Source: Spirochaetota bacterium (GTDB lineage: Bacteria; Spirochaetota; UBA4802; UBA5368). From it: 57,406 nt of DNA. The position numbers were made by a program, and so were the translations under genes. Of this stretch, positions 1 through 9,544 are shown in pieces. The notes under the pieces are model-generated. The model did no database searches, had not been told where the DNA came from, and saw only the letters and a list, made by a program, of their open reading frames with translations. Numbering within the stretch: the first letter of the stretch is position 1; every line of letters starts with the position of its first letter. The stretch spans positions 1 through 57,406 of the forward strand of contig DATIKU010000055.1 in the NCBI GenBank assembly GCA_035477215.1, given 5' to 3'.

Positions 1-69
1 GAACGGCAGGAAGAAGCGGGTGAAGCGGAGACGGCGGAGGCCGTTGACGAAGCGGATGCGGAGAAATAA
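1..69 (+). CDS. nusA: C-terminal tail of probable NusA (partial)
   Basis: An open frame enters from the left edge and ends at TAA 67-69. The visible 22 residues are almost all Glu, Ala, Asp and Thr, an acidic tail. Transcription factor NusA commonly lies directly upstream of infB, and acidic C-terminal extensions occur in NusA proteins. The identity rests on position and composition only; no NusA domain is inside the window. Confidence 0.5.
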   Translation, partial: ERQEEAGEAETAEAVDEADAEK

Positions 70-146
70 TGGTGCGAGAATGTGCGACCAGACCGTGAAA
101 ATGAACGGGACCGCGTTCTTCCGAAAATTCAATAGGTAGAAGCAAG

Positions 147-2705
147 GTGCAAATGAAAGCAATTGATATTGCAACCACAAATCATGTAACAGAAGAAGAT
201 ATTCTTACTATTTGTAAAGACCTGGGAATAAGCTGTGCCGGGATGGATGCCGAGTTCTCCGAAAGGGACGTTTTCCTGGTGCAGAAAAAAATAGAAGTGA
301 TCAAGGAGCAGAGGGCGAAGGCTGCAAGGGAGCTTCTGGAGCGGAAGAACGAACGCAGCGAAAGACCGGGCGCGAAGATCAAACTGAAGCGCAAGGTGAC
401 CGTTTCGAAGGAACTCATCAAGGAGAAGCAGGAGAAGGACGAGGAAGCCGCGGCGGCCCCCCCTGCGGTCACGGAGCGGAAAGAAGAAGCCCCGAAAGCC
501 GCTTCCACGCCTCCGCGCGAGGAAAGGCGCGCTCCGGCCGCGGGCAGACCCGCCGCTGGACGCTCAGATCAGCGGCCCGATTCGCGGCCCGCGCCGAGGA
601 GCGATGCCGCCCGCAGGCCCGGCCCAGGCGCACCGGGGGCAAGGCCCTTTGGCGATCGCAGGCCCGGCCCAGGCGCACCGGGGGCAAGGCCCTTCGCCGC
701 CCGCAGGCCCGGTCCCGGCGCACCGCCGCCCAAAGACGCCGGCGCGGCGGACAAGAAGGACGAGGCCATCTCGGCGAAGGAAAAGGAAAAGAGAAAGAAG
801 GCCAAGGAAAAGGAAAAAGAGAAAGAAGGCAAGAAGAGTCTCTACAAGGACAAGGGCAAGAGGACCTTCGAGAAAAGTATATTTTCGCGAAGAAAGAAGG
901 GCGGCCACCACGCCGGAACGCAGGAGCAGGAGCGCGTGGCGGTATCGCCGAAAAACATTGATATCACCGAGAGTGTATCCGTAGGAGATCTGGCGAAGAA
1001 GCTTAACGTAAAGGCGAGCGAGGTAATCTCCCGTCTGATGAAGCTCGGCATGATGGCCACGATAAACCAGGTGATCGACGCGGAAACCGCCGAGATCCTC
1101 GCCTCGGAGTTCGGCACGGTTGTGCGGGTGGTCTCTCTCTTCGAGGAGACGGTAATCCGCCAAGAGGAGGAGGACCGGGCCGAAGACCGCTCCAGGCGCC
1201 CGCCGATCGTTACCGTTATGGGTCATGTCGACCATGGGAAGACCAAACTCCTCGACGCCATCAGGAAGACCAATGTCGTCGACGGGGAGTACGGCGGGAT
1301 CACCCAGCACATAGGTGCCTATACCGTCAAGGTGCGCGATCAGTTCGTCACCTTCCTCGACACCCCGGGCCACGAGGCCTTCACCACCATGCGCGCGCGG
1401 GGCGCGCGCGTTACGGACATCGTTATCCTGGTCGTCGCTGCCAATGACGGTGTGATGCCGCAGACGGTGGAAGCGATCAACCACGCAAAAGCAGCGCACG
1501 TTCCCATAATCGTGGCGATCAACAAGATCGATATTCCCGAAACGAACATCACGCGCATACGGCAGGACCTTTCGAATTACGACCTTGCGCCCGAGGAATG
1601 GGGGGGCACCACCCTTTATGCCGAAGTCAGCGCCAAGCAGATGATCAATATAGAGGAGCTCCTCGACCTGATTCTCATCCAGGCTGAAATGCTCGAGCTC
1701 GACGCCAATCCGGCGCTTTTAAGCCGCGGCGTGGTGATCGAATCGCGCCTCGACCCCGGACGGGGGCCGGTCGCGACCGCACTGGTACAGAACGGCACAC
1801 TGCATGTGGGGGATCCCTTCGTTGTGGGAATCTATTCCGGCAAGGTGAGGGCGATGTTCAACGACCAGGGCCAGCCGGTGCAGGAGGCCGGCCCCTCCAC
1901 ACCGGTCGAGTTGGTGGGTCTTTCCGGTGTCCCCTCGGCTGGCGACCCGTTCCAGGTGGTCGAATCCGAGAAATATTCCAAACAGATATCGCAGAAGCGC
2001 ATCGACCTCAGGCGGCTTGAGACCGCGAAAAAGGTCCGTAAGGTGACGCTGGAAGATCTTAACGAGATGATTCGCGAAGGCGAGGTGCAGGAGCTTCGCG
2101 TCGTTATAAAGGCCGACGTAGACGGTTCCGTTCAGGCGCTCAAGGAATCGCTGGAAAAGCTCTCCACCGGGGATGTGAGGGTCAAGGTGATCCACGCGGG
2201 GACCGGCGGCATCAACGAGTCGGACGTTATGCTTGCGTCCGCGTCAAACGCCATCATTATCGGCTACCACGTTCGGCCTACGGCCAGGGTATCGGAGCTG
2301 GCCGAGAAGGAAAGCGTATCCATAAAATTCTTCAACATCATTTTCGAAGTGACCGATTCAATCCGCGCCGCCATGGAGGGAATGCTCTCCCCCGAATACA
2401 GGGAAGAGGTCGTTGGAAGCGGCGAGGTGCGACAGATATTCAAAATATCGCGTCTGGGAACCGTCGCCGGCGCCATCGTACTTTCCGGGAAGGTCAACCG
2501 AAAAAACAGGGTGCGGATTATCCGCGATGGCGTGGTGGTTTTCGACGGCGAGCTCAAGTCGCTCAAGCGCTTCAAGGACGACGTCTCCGAGGTCGACTCG
2601 GGGCAGGAATGCGGTTTCGGCATGGTGAATTACAACGATCTCAAGGAAGGGGACACCTTCGAGGCCTACCGGACGATCGAGATCGCCAAGACGTTAGACG
2701 GTTAA
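147..2705 (+). CDS. infB: translation initiation factor IF-2
   Basis: GTPase that places initiator fMet-tRNA on the 30S subunit and promotes 50S joining. An IF2_N-like segment is followed by a basic, Pro/Ala-rich linker (about residues 90-260) with three tandem 15-residue repeats. The G domain shows G1 GHVDHGKT from residue 359, G3 DTPGHEAF from 405 and G4 NKID from 459; domains II-IV follow. The length, 852 residues, suits a long-linker bacterial IF2. Start: GTG 147 has AGGTAG seven bases upstream; ATG 153 in the same frame has AAGG five bases upstream and is equally plausible. The next gene begins three bases after the stop, as in the usual nusA-infB-rbfA operon. Confidence 0.97.
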   Translation: MQMKAIDIATTNHVTEEDILTICKDLGISCAGMDAEFSERDVFLVQKKIEVIKEQRAKAARELLERKNERSERPGAKIKLKRKVTVSKELIKEKQEKDEEAAAAPPAVTERKEEAPKAASTPPREERRAPAAGRPAAGRSDQRPDSRPAPRSDAARRPGPGAPGARPFGDRRPGPGAPGARPFAARRPGPGAPPPKDAGAADKKDEAISAKEKEKRKKAKEKEKEKEGKKSLYKDKGKRTFEKSIFSRRKKGGHHAGTQEQERVAVSPKNIDITESVSVGDLAKKLNVKASEVISRLMKLGMMATINQVIDAETAEILASEFGTVVRVVSLFEETVIRQEEEDRAEDRSRRPPIVTVMGHVDHGKTKLLDAIRKTNVVDGEYGGITQHIGAYTVKVRDQFVTFLDTPGHEAFTTMRARGARVTDIVILVVAANDGVMPQTVEAINHAKAAHVPIIVAINKIDIPETNITRIRQDLSNYDLAPEEWGGTTLYAEVSAKQMINIEELLDLILIQAEMLELDANPALLSRGVVIESRLDPGRGPVATALVQNGTLHVGDPFVVGIYSGKVRAMFNDQGQPVQEAGPSTPVELVGLSGVPSAGDPFQVVESEKYSKQISQKRIDLRRLETAKKVRKVTLEDLNEMIREGEVQELRVVIKADVDGSVQALKESLEKLSTGDVRVKVIHAGTGGINESDVMLASASNAIIIGYHVRPTARVSELAEKESVSIKFFNIIFEVTDSIRAAMEGMLSPEYREEVVGSGEVRQIFKISRLGTVAGAIVLSGKVNRKNRVRIIRDGVVVFDGELKSLKRFKDDVSEVDSGQECGFGMVNYNDLKEGDTFEAYRTIEIAKTLDG
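612..728 (+). repeat. 45-bp tandem repeat inside infB
   Basis: Near-identical units start at 612, 657 and 702, an exact 45-base (15-codon) period. Each encodes [13 protein letters not shown] with small changes; the third copy is truncated and diverged after the GAP. The first two units are almost identical in DNA, which points to recent duplication or conversion. The repeat lies in the flexible linker before the GTPase domain, so copy number changes would keep the frame. Confidence 0.85.
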
Positions 2706-2708
2706 CCC

Positions 2709-3119
2709 ATGGCAACGCACCGAAGGGAGCGGCTCGAGGAGCTCGTCAAGCGGGTCGTCGCGGATGCGCTGCTTTCCGAGATAAAAGACCCGCGAATCGG
2801 CTTTGTTTCGATTGTCCGCGTGAAGCTTGCAAAGGACTACAGCGTGGCCGATATATTCGTCTCGGTGCTCGGCGACGATACGCAGAAGAAAAAATCCATG
2901 GCGGGCCTCGAGTCCGCCCGCAACTATATACAGTTCCTCGTCGGCAAGGGAATTCAGCTTCGTTCCACACCGCGACTCGTTTTTCATCTTGACACCTCGG
3001 TTGAGGAGGGAGTGCGGCTTGTCGGTGTTATAGAGAAGCTTGACGCGGGCAGCGCCGCGCGCCGCGCTTCGGGGGCCGCCGACACGGACGATGAAAAGGG
3101 CGGAGAAAACGGCGGCTGA
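2709..3119 (+). CDS. rbfA: 30S ribosome-binding factor A
   Basis: KH-like ribosome maturation factor that binds the small subunit and helps 16S rRNA 5' end processing. The 136 residues match the family in length and pattern: an N-terminal helix (RERLEELVKRVVADAL), then IKDPRIGFVSIVRVKL and the strand VADIFVSVLGD. The C-terminal 30 residues are a low-complexity Ala/Gly/Asp tail. It starts three bases after infB and ends two bases before truB, so the three are surely co-transcribed and probably translationally coupled. Confidence 0.95.
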   Translation: MATHRRERLEELVKRVVADALLSEIKDPRIGFVSIVRVKLAKDYSVADIFVSVLGDDTQKKKSMAGLESARNYIQFLVGKGIQLRSTPRLVFHLDTSVEEGVRLVGVIEKLDAGSAARRASGAADTDDEKGGENGG

Positions 3120-3121
3120 AA

Positions 3122-4039
3122 GTGGAGGGTTTCGAGGCGAGGGACGCCGTTCTTCTCCTTGACAAGGAGAAGGGCAGGACTTCCTTTTCGGCGATCGAAG
3201 AAGTGCGGAGGCTGTTCGGGGCCGGAAAGGCCGGACATTCCGGAACGATCGACAAGGCGGCGACGGGTCTCCTTGTGGTCTGCACGGGTGCGGTGACGAG
3301 GCTCACGCAGTATTTCCTCGAAGGGGACAAGCGGTACACGGGCGTCATTCGCCTGGGCGTTGAAACCGACACCTGCGACGCCGAGGGCGAGGTTACCGCG
3401 GTCGGGAGCATCGACGGGATTGATGAGAGCAGGGTACGCGCTATAACAGAGCGTTTCTCCGGTAAAATAAGCCAGATGCCGCCGCTGTATTCAGCCTTGA
3501 AAATCAAGGGAAAGAGAGCGTCCGACCTTGTCAGACAGGGGCGGTCGGTTGAACTGGCCGCGCGGAATGTCGTTATAAGAGAGTTGAATATACTCGAAGT
3601 GGATATGGGGCGGGGCATGCTGACTGTTGATGTGCTCTGTTCGAAAGGCACCTATATTCGCTCGCTCGCGCGAGATATTGGCGAGTTCCTGGGGACCGGG
3701 GCGCATCTTGCGGAGCTTCGGCGCACCGCCTCGGGGCATTTCTCCGTGAGCGATGCGGCGACGATCGGGGAAATGAGAGAATATCTTTCCGGCACGAGGT
3801 CCGATCGGCGCTTTCTGCTGACCCCGGAGCAAGCGCTTAAGGATTTCGGGCGGATGGTCGTCAGTGCGACCGCGGTAAAAAGGGTTAGTAATGGAGCATT
3901 TTTCGCCAGAGGCGATGTAATGAGCATGGAAGGGGAGTCGCCTTTCATTATACTGGACGGGCATAAAAATTGTATTGCCATTGCGAACGTCGATACTGAT
4001 AATTGGTCAGTTGTGTACAGGAATGTATTTAGCAGGTAA
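3122..4039 (+). CDS. truB: tRNA pseudouridine(55) synthase TruB
   Basis: Makes pseudouridine 55 in the T-loop of tRNAs. GTG start two bases after the rbfA stop. Catalytic Asp44 lies in GHSGTIDKAATG; the usual GTLDP.A.G motif is changed at the Pro (Lys here), while the Asp and flanking Gly residues remain. YSALKIKGKRAYxLxR-type (YSALKIKGKRASDLVR) and the downstream GTYIRSLARDIG motif are typical of TruB. The length, 305 residues, is normal. It sits in its usual place between rbfA and rpsO; the ribF gene often found here is absent. Confidence 0.95.
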   Translation: MEGFEARDAVLLLDKEKGRTSFSAIEEVRRLFGAGKAGHSGTIDKAATGLLVVCTGAVTRLTQYFLEGDKRYTGVIRLGVETDTCDAEGEVTAVGSIDGIDESRVRAITERFSGKISQMPPLYSALKIKGKRASDLVRQGRSVELAARNVVIRELNILEVDMGRGMLTVDVLCSKGTYIRSLARDIGEFLGTGAHLAELRRTASGHFSVSDAATIGEMREYLSGTRSDRRFLLTPEQALKDFGRMVVSATAVKRVSNGAFFARGDVMSMEGESPFIILDGHKNCIAIANVDTDNWSVVYRNVFSR

Positions 4040-4129
4040 AAACCCCGGTTAACCCGGACGGAAACACAGCGGCAACACCGGAAAAGCAAACACGATCAAT
4101 CACATAAGGAATAAGGAGAAAAGCAGCAT

Positions 4130-4387
4130 ATGCGTCAGAAGAGCGAGGTCGTCAATCAGTATAAAAGGCATGAGAGCGATACCGGCTCACCGGATGTTCA
4201 GATTGCCCTGCTGACGGAAAGGATCAACCACCTGACGGAGCATTTCAAGGTGCATAAAAAGGATTTTCACTCCCGCAGGGGACTTCTGAAACTCGTCGGC
4301 CAGCGTCGCAGACTTCTGGATTATCTCAAGAGAATAGATCTCGAGAAGTACCGGAGCCTTATCGAATCGCTCGGCCTGAGAAGATAA
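4130..4387 (+). CDS. rpsO: 30S ribosomal protein S15
   Basis: Primary 16S rRNA-binding protein of the platform, 85 residues (family about 89). Diagnostic stretches are [16 protein letters not shown] and [26 protein letters not shown] lies about eleven bases before ATG 4130. The rpsO-pnp pairing is widely conserved. The 90-base leader and the 81-base rpsO-pnp spacer show no clear terminator, so pnp is probably read through from here. Confidence 0.97.
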   Translation: MRQKSEVVNQYKRHESDTGSPDVQIALLTERINHLTEHFKVHKKDFHSRRGLLKLVGQRRRLLDYLKRIDLEKYRSLIESLGLRR

Positions 4388-4468
4388 GTATTCCTCAACG
4401 GTGGACGGCGAACGGCCCGCGCCTGCCGGATTGTGCGATTACGGGCATCAAGGTATTGAAGAGGTAGA

Positions 4469-6550
4469 ATGATGAGTTTTGAATCAGGAGTTGGAATAGG
4501 CCGGGATGAGATACGGTTCAGTACGGGAGTTCTCGCGAAACAGGCGGACGGCGCCGTTGTGGTTTCAAGCGGCGAGTCGGTCGTCTTCGCGACCGCAGTC
4601 GTTTCGCGGAACGTGACCGAGGGACAGGATTTCTTTCCGCTTACCGTGGATTACAGGGAAAAGTTCTACTCCGCGGGCAAGATCCCGGGGGGGTATATCA
4701 AGCGTGAGGGGAGGCCAAGCGACAGGGAGACCCTTACCAGCCGCTTCGCCGACCGGCCGCTAAGGCCACTCTTCCCCGAGGATTTCGTCAACGAGGTGCA
4801 GATCATAATTTCTGTGCTCTCCACCGACCAGAAGACGCAGTCGGATGTTCTGGCCATCAACGCGGCTTCCGCCGCGCTTTCAGTTTCGGGGATCCCCTTT
4901 AATGGCCCCGCGGGGGCGGTACGTGTCGGCAGGATAAAGGGGGAGTTCATCGTAAATCCCACCTTCGAAGAATCGGGGGCAAGCGATATCGATCTCGTCG
5001 TTGCCGGCACCAAAAAGGCCGTCACCATGATAGAAGGCTCGGCGAAAAACGTGAGCGAGGAAGACATGATCAACGCCGTCCTCTTCGCGCACGAACAGAT
5101 CGCCAGGCTTTGCGACACGCAGGAAGACCTGAAGCGGCAGGTCGCAAAGCCGCAGATGGCGTATACTCCAAGGAAGAGGGACGAAGCGCTCAGGGACGAG
5201 ATGCGCAAGCGCTTCCACCAGGAGGTGGTCGACCTTGTCAAGTTCAAAGAGAAAAAAGACCGCGAGGACGCGCTCAGAGGCATCGTTGAGCGGGCGGTGG
5301 TGGAGCTTAAGGATTCCTTCCCGGATTCGATCGGTCAGGTTGGATCGATAATAGACGATCTCGACTACGAGGTGATGCGCGCGCGTATACTCGATGAGAA
5401 GCGGCGTGCGGACGGCAGGGGCCTGACGGAAATCAGGCCCATCGAAAGCATGATTGGCGTGCTGCCAAGGGCGCATGGTTCGGCGGTGTTCACCCGCGGC
5501 CAGACGCAGAGCCTCGGAGTAGTGACGCTCGGTACGGAGCGCGACTCCCAAAGGCTTGACGCGATCGAAGGAGAGAGCTTCCGCCGCTTCATGCTGCACT
5601 ATAATTTCCCGCCCTTTTCGGTGGGAGAGGTCGGCAGATACGGCGGTACAGGGAGGCGCGAAATCGGTCACGGGATGTTAGCCGAGCGATCCCTGCAGTA
5701 CATACTTCCCGAGGCCGAGCGCTTTCCGTATACCATACGGGTCGTCTCCGAAATACTTGAATCGAACGGCTCATCATCCATGGCGTCCGTCTGTTCCTGT
5801 TCGCTTGCGCTCTTCAACGCCGGGGTGCCGGTTAAAGCGGCCGTTGCGGGGATAGCCATGGGCCTCATCCTCGATGGCGATCGGTACGCTATCCTGAGCG
5901 ACATCATGGGGCTCGAAGACCACCTGGGAGACATGGACTTTAAAGTGTCTGGTACGTCAGAGGGAATCACTGCGTTCCAGCTCGACATCAAGATCGAGGG
6001 AATAACGCCACAGATCATGCGCGAGGCGCTTGCGCAGGCGCGCGAGGGAAGGCTTCACATCCTGGGTAAAATGAATGAAGTCATTTCAGAGCCCGCGAAG
6101 GATCTATCTCCGAACGCACCGCGGATAATCATGATCAAAATTGACATCGACAAGATCGGCGGCCTGATCGGACCCGGTGGCAAGGTGGTCAAGGCCATCG
6201 TGGAAGAGACAGGCGCCGAGATCAATATCGAGGACGATGGAACGGTCACCGTGTCCGCGGTCGACAAGGAATCCATTGACAAGGCGCTGGCCAAGATAAG
6301 CGCGATAACCGAGGACGTCGAGATAGGCAGGATTTACAACGGGCGCGTAAAAAAGGTGATGGAGTACGGAGCGTTCGTCGAGATTGCGCCCGGCAGGGAG
6401 GGGCTTGTTCACATCTCAAAGCTCGACTTCGAAAAGGTGAATAAAGTAAGCGATATCCTCAAGGAGGGCGACGAAGTGGCGGTCAAGGTTGTAGGCATAG
6501 ACCGGCAGGGAAGAGTCGACCTTAGCAGAAAGGATGCGCTGAAGCGATAG
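4469..6550 (+). CDS. pnp: polyribonucleotide nucleotidyltransferase (PNPase)
   Basis: Phosphorolytic 3'-5' exoribonuclease of the RNA degradation machinery. Domain order is complete: RNase PH-like domain 1 (about 10-220), an all-helical linker, RNase PH-like domain 2 (about 310-540), a KH domain with the GPGG loop at 568-571, and a C-terminal S1 domain (GRIYNGRVKKVMEYGAF). The 693-residue length is standard. Two adjacent ATGs (4469, 4472) follow GAGGTAG; the first is used here. It ends twelve bases before the M16 peptidase gene. Confidence 0.97.
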   Translation: MMSFESGVGIGRDEIRFSTGVLAKQADGAVVVSSGESVVFATAVVSRNVTEGQDFFPLTVDYREKFYSAGKIPGGYIKREGRPSDRETLTSRFADRPLRPLFPEDFVNEVQIIISVLSTDQKTQSDVLAINAASAALSVSGIPFNGPAGAVRVGRIKGEFIVNPTFEESGASDIDLVVAGTKKAVTMIEGSAKNVSEEDMINAVLFAHEQIARLCDTQEDLKRQVAKPQMAYTPRKRDEALRDEMRKRFHQEVVDLVKFKEKKDREDALRGIVERAVVELKDSFPDSIGQVGSIIDDLDYEVMRARILDEKRRADGRGLTEIRPIESMIGVLPRAHGSAVFTRGQTQSLGVVTLGTERDSQRLDAIEGESFRRFMLHYNFPPFSVGEVGRYGGTGRREIGHGMLAERSLQYILPEAERFPYTIRVVSEILESNGSSSMASVCSCSLALFNAGVPVKAAVAGIAMGLILDGDRYAILSDIMGLEDHLGDMDFKVSGTSEGITAFQLDIKIEGITPQIMREALAQAREGRLHILGKMNEVISEPAKDLSPNAPRIIMIKIDIDKIGGLIGPGGKVVKAIVEETGAEINIEDDGTVTVSAVDKESIDKALAKISAITEDVEIGRIYNGRVKKVMEYGAFVEIAPGREGLVHISKLDFEKVNKVSDILKEGDEVAVKVVGIDRQGRVDLSRKDALKR

Positions 6551-6562
6551 CGTTCTCGGCCC

Positions 6563-7864
6563 ATGGTTTTTAAATATACACTCGATAACGGAATGATCGT
6601 CCTCCTCGAACCCATCGAGGGGGTGGCCTCCGTTTCGGCCGGCCTGTGGGTAAAGACGGGATCGCGAAACGAACAAAACGGCCAGATGGGTTACGCCCAT
6701 TTTATCGAGCACATGCTCTTCAAGGGGACGTCAAACCATTCCGCGCGGGATATAGCACGCATGGTCGACCGGGTCGGCGGACAGCACAACGCCGCGACCA
6801 ACCGGGAATATACCTGCTACTACATCAATGTCATCTCCGATTATCTCGAGCTTTCCGTGGATCTTCTCGCGGATATGTACTACCGCTCGCTTTTCGACGC
6901 CGACGAAATCTCCAAGGAGAAAAACGTCATCCTTGAGGAGATCAGGATGTACGAGGACACTCCGGACGAGTTGATCCACGATGTGTTTATGGAGTGCATG
7001 CTTTCGGACCATCCGCTGGGGCACCCGATCCTCGGAACTCTCGACAGTATAGACGGTATCGACCGAAACCGGCTCCTCGATTTCTTCGCCGGCAACTACT
7101 CCACGGAAAACTGCATTTTCGCGGTTGCGGGTAATTTCAACGTGGACGAAACGAAACGGCTTATCGAGCGGGCTTTTTCACCGTCCCTGCTCGCGGCGAA
7201 CGCGGCGGCCGGCGACGGAAACGCTCTTCCCAGGCGGATATTCAGACGGCATATAACGCGCGACCTCGAGCAGATTCATTTCTGCCTGGGGACGGAAGGA
7301 CTTGGCCGGAACGATGAAAACCGCTGGACGCTTTTTTCATTGAGCACCATATTGGGCGGCAGCATGTCGTCGAGACTTTTCCAGAACATCCGCGAGAGGG
7401 AGGGGCTCTGTTACGCGATTTATTCCTTTCATTCGGCGTATCGTGACAACGGCGTCTTCGGCGTTTACTGTGGGACCTCCCCCGACAATTATGCCCGGGC
7501 TCTCGGACTTATCGTGAAGGAGTGTGAATCGCTGCTGGATTATGGGGTTACCGACGAGGAGCTGTGCGACGCCAAAACCTTCATGAAGGGCAACCTGGCC
7601 TTGAGCATGGAGAGCACCGAGGTGCGCATGGGCCATCTCGCCAAGAACGAGATGATTTACGGCAGGCATTTCAGTTTCGATGAAATGATTGAAAAGATAG
7701 AAGCCATTTCCATGGACGATTTCAGCAGGGTGATTGATACCGTATTCAGAGGGAAGCAGCTTACCCTGGTTTCGATCGGCCGAATCCCCGGGAACACGGG
7801 CCCCGCCACGGCCGATCCCATCCTGCTTAACGGCGGCGAACGGCTTCGATACGAATTGCGGTAA
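6563..7864 (+). CDS. M16-family zinc peptidase (processing-protease-like)
   Basis: Insulinase/mitochondrial-processing-peptidase-type metallopeptidase. The inverted zinc motif HFIEH is intact (His46, Glu49, His50), and the distal Glu ligand is probably within KNVILEEIRMYEDTPDE. The C-terminal half carries the usual LSTILGGSMSSRLFQNIREREGLCY segment of the M16 family (quoted in two parts: LGGSMSSRLFQ and IREREGLCY). The length of 433 is typical of single-chain bacterial M16 proteins placed just after pnp. No signal peptide is visible, so it is probably cytoplasmic. The substrate is unknown. Confidence 0.92.
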   Translation: MVFKYTLDNGMIVLLEPIEGVASVSAGLWVKTGSRNEQNGQMGYAHFIEHMLFKGTSNHSARDIARMVDRVGGQHNAATNREYTCYYINVISDYLELSVDLLADMYYRSLFDADEISKEKNVILEEIRMYEDTPDELIHDVFMECMLSDHPLGHPILGTLDSIDGIDRNRLLDFFAGNYSTENCIFAVAGNFNVDETKRLIERAFSPSLLAANAAAGDGNALPRRIFRRHITRDLEQIHFCLGTEGLGRNDENRWTLFSLSTILGGSMSSRLFQNIREREGLCYAIYSFHSAYRDNGVFGVYCGTSPDNYARALGLIVKECESLLDYGVTDEELCDAKTFMKGNLALSMESTEVRMGHLAKNEMIYGRHFSFDEMIEKIEAISMDDFSRVIDTVFRGKQLTLVSIGRIPGNTGPATADPILLNGGERLRYELR

Positions 7865-7985
7865 AAACTTCTTGAAAATAAACGGAGCTTACCGGCATCA
7901 TTAACGGATTTCGCCGGGGCGGGAGGCTTTCGCCTCTTCAGATCCGCTTCCGGTTGGGCGATAATTTTCATAGAGGAGACTCGGA

Positions 7986-8399
7986 ATGGCAGGTAAGGGC
8001 GATGCTGTGAACAGCACGATCGGCGAAGGATCGATATTCGAGGGTAAGTTCTATATCAGCGGGTCGCTCCGGATAGACGGCAAGTTCGAGGGCGAGATCA
8101 AGACCGATGAAGAGCTGGTGGTGGGCGAAACCGGCAAGGTCAAGACGAACATCGACGCCAAGTCGGTCGTGGTGGCGGGAACAGTTATAGGGAATATAAA
8201 GGCCGACGAAGAAGTCAAGCTCCTCGAAACGGGAAGGGTGCTCGGAGATATCGTTGCGCCGGCGATCGTGATACAGCGCGGAGTGATCGTGCAGGGTCAT
8301 GTTACGATTACCGCCGGCCAGCGGAAGGACGTAAAGAAGCTGATCGAAGAATCGTTCAGCAGCGGATCGGACAAGCAGTCCGAGAAGTCGTCCAGGTAG
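7986..8399 (+). CDS. bactofilin
   Basis: Polymer-forming cytoskeletal protein of the bactofilin (DUF583/CcmA) family, 137 residues. The core is a right-handed beta-helix with regular short repeats: IGEGSIFEGKFYISGSLRI, then DGKFEGEI, GETGKVKTNI and VAGTVIGNI, ending in a charged tail. ATG 7986 has AGAGGAGA upstream. Bactofilins scaffold peptidoglycan-modifying enzymes in several bacteria, and the next gene is an M23 peptidase with a membrane anchor, so a joint role in cell shape is likely. Confidence 0.92.
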   Translation: MAGKGDAVNSTIGEGSIFEGKFYISGSLRIDGKFEGEIKTDEELVVGETGKVKTNIDAKSVVVAGTVIGNIKADEEVKLLETGRVLGDIVAPAIVIQRGVIVQGHVTITAGQRKDVKKLIEESFSSGSDKQSEKSSR

Positions 8400-8433
8400 C
8401 GGATCGTTCAACTGGAGACGTTGCCGCGAATCC

Positions 8434-9453
8434 ATGGCAATGAAAAGGTTTCGATCAAGAACATTCAGGCTGGGCTCTTACACGGTCACCACAACAATCG
8501 ATAAAATTATTGTATTGAATGTGGGCGGAGGCCGGGTCCGGTCGTATATAGTTAAAAAGAACCCGTTTTCGGGAATGAAGCGACGTACAATGGCGGCCGT
8601 CTGCCTGCCGCTCGCGGCGGTGGTTGTCGTCCTCGTCCTCTCGCATGAACGGCCCGCCGGACGCGAAGGGCTGAGCGACGAGGAAAGGAAGAATATGCTG
8701 CTGCTTTCATCCAGTACTGATTTTTCGGTTCCCGTCGAGGAGTCGACCCTTCATATACGCACCCATCGCGTTAAAAGCGGCGAAACCCTCAGCAAGATCG
8801 CCCGGGAATACGGCGTGTCGATGGACACAATCTGCGGCAGCAACCGGCTCACTTCCTACGATATGCTGTCGGTCGGGTCCATTCTGAAAATTCCTTCAAG
8901 GGACGGCGTGCTTCATTCAATAAAAAAGGGCCAGGATATTCACGCCGTCGCCGCGTATTATCGTGTGCCGGTGGCGAAGATACTGGCCGAGAACCGTATC
9001 GGAAATTACGATTTCGTTCAGGAAGGTGCCGCGATCTTCATACCGGATGCCAAGCCGATGGATATGGTGCCTGGTTTTATCTGGCCGACGGTAAGCAGGG
9101 CGCTAAGTAGCGGATATGGCTGGAGGCGCGATCCCTTCACCTCCGAGCGCGACTTCCACAAGGGCCTTGATATCCGGGCCAGTTACGAATGGATAAAGGC
9201 GACCAAGTACGGAAAGGTCACCTATGCCGGATGGCTCGGCGGATACGGCCTGGCGGTGCTGATCGCTCACCCCGGCGGATACAAGTCGCTCTATGGGCAT
9301 CTTTCGCGGATAACCGTGCGCGAGGGCCAGTATGTCAGGCAGGGGCAGGTGATCGCGAAGAGCGGGGATACCGGACGCTCGACGGGGCCGCACCTCCACT
9401 TCGAACTAATTAAATCGGGCGCCCATCTCAATCCACGCGGACATTTAAAGTAA
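8434..9453 (+). CDS. membrane-anchored LysM/M23 peptidoglycan endopeptidase
   Basis: Bitopic cell-wall hydrolase of 339 residues. A short cytoplasmic N-terminus of about 50 residues precedes one membrane segment (about 53-70). Two LysM modules follow (about 107-157 and 160-205), then a C-terminal M23 domain with zinc/catalytic residues His242 and Asp246 (HKGLD) and His320/His322 (HLHFE), all intact, so it should be active. The gene lies 34 bases after the bactofilin stop. ATG 8434 has a distant TGGAG; ATG 8440 is an in-frame alternative. The cytoplasmic tail could contact the bactofilin polymer. Confidence 0.92.
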   Translation: MAMKRFRSRTFRLGSYTVTTTIDKIIVLNVGGGRVRSYIVKKNPFSGMKRRTMAAVCLPLAAVVVVLVLSHERPAGREGLSDEERKNMLLLSSSTDFSVPVEESTLHIRTHRVKSGETLSKIAREYGVSMDTICGSNRLTSYDMLSVGSILKIPSRDGVLHSIKKGQDIHAVAAYYRVPVAKILAENRIGNYDFVQEGAAIFIPDAKPMDMVPGFIWPTVSRALSSGYGWRRDPFTSERDFHKGLDIRASYEWIKATKYGKVTYAGWLGGYGLAVLIAHPGGYKSLYGHLSRITVREGQYVRQGQVIAKSGDTGRSTGPHLHFELIKSGAHLNPRGHLK

Positions 9454-9544
9454 GGGCCTATCAGTAAAAAGTTCTTGCCTCGCCGGTGGCGCCGCCTGTA
9501 TCAATGACGAAAGCAATCAACTCTGATCCATCCTGGAGTGCAAC

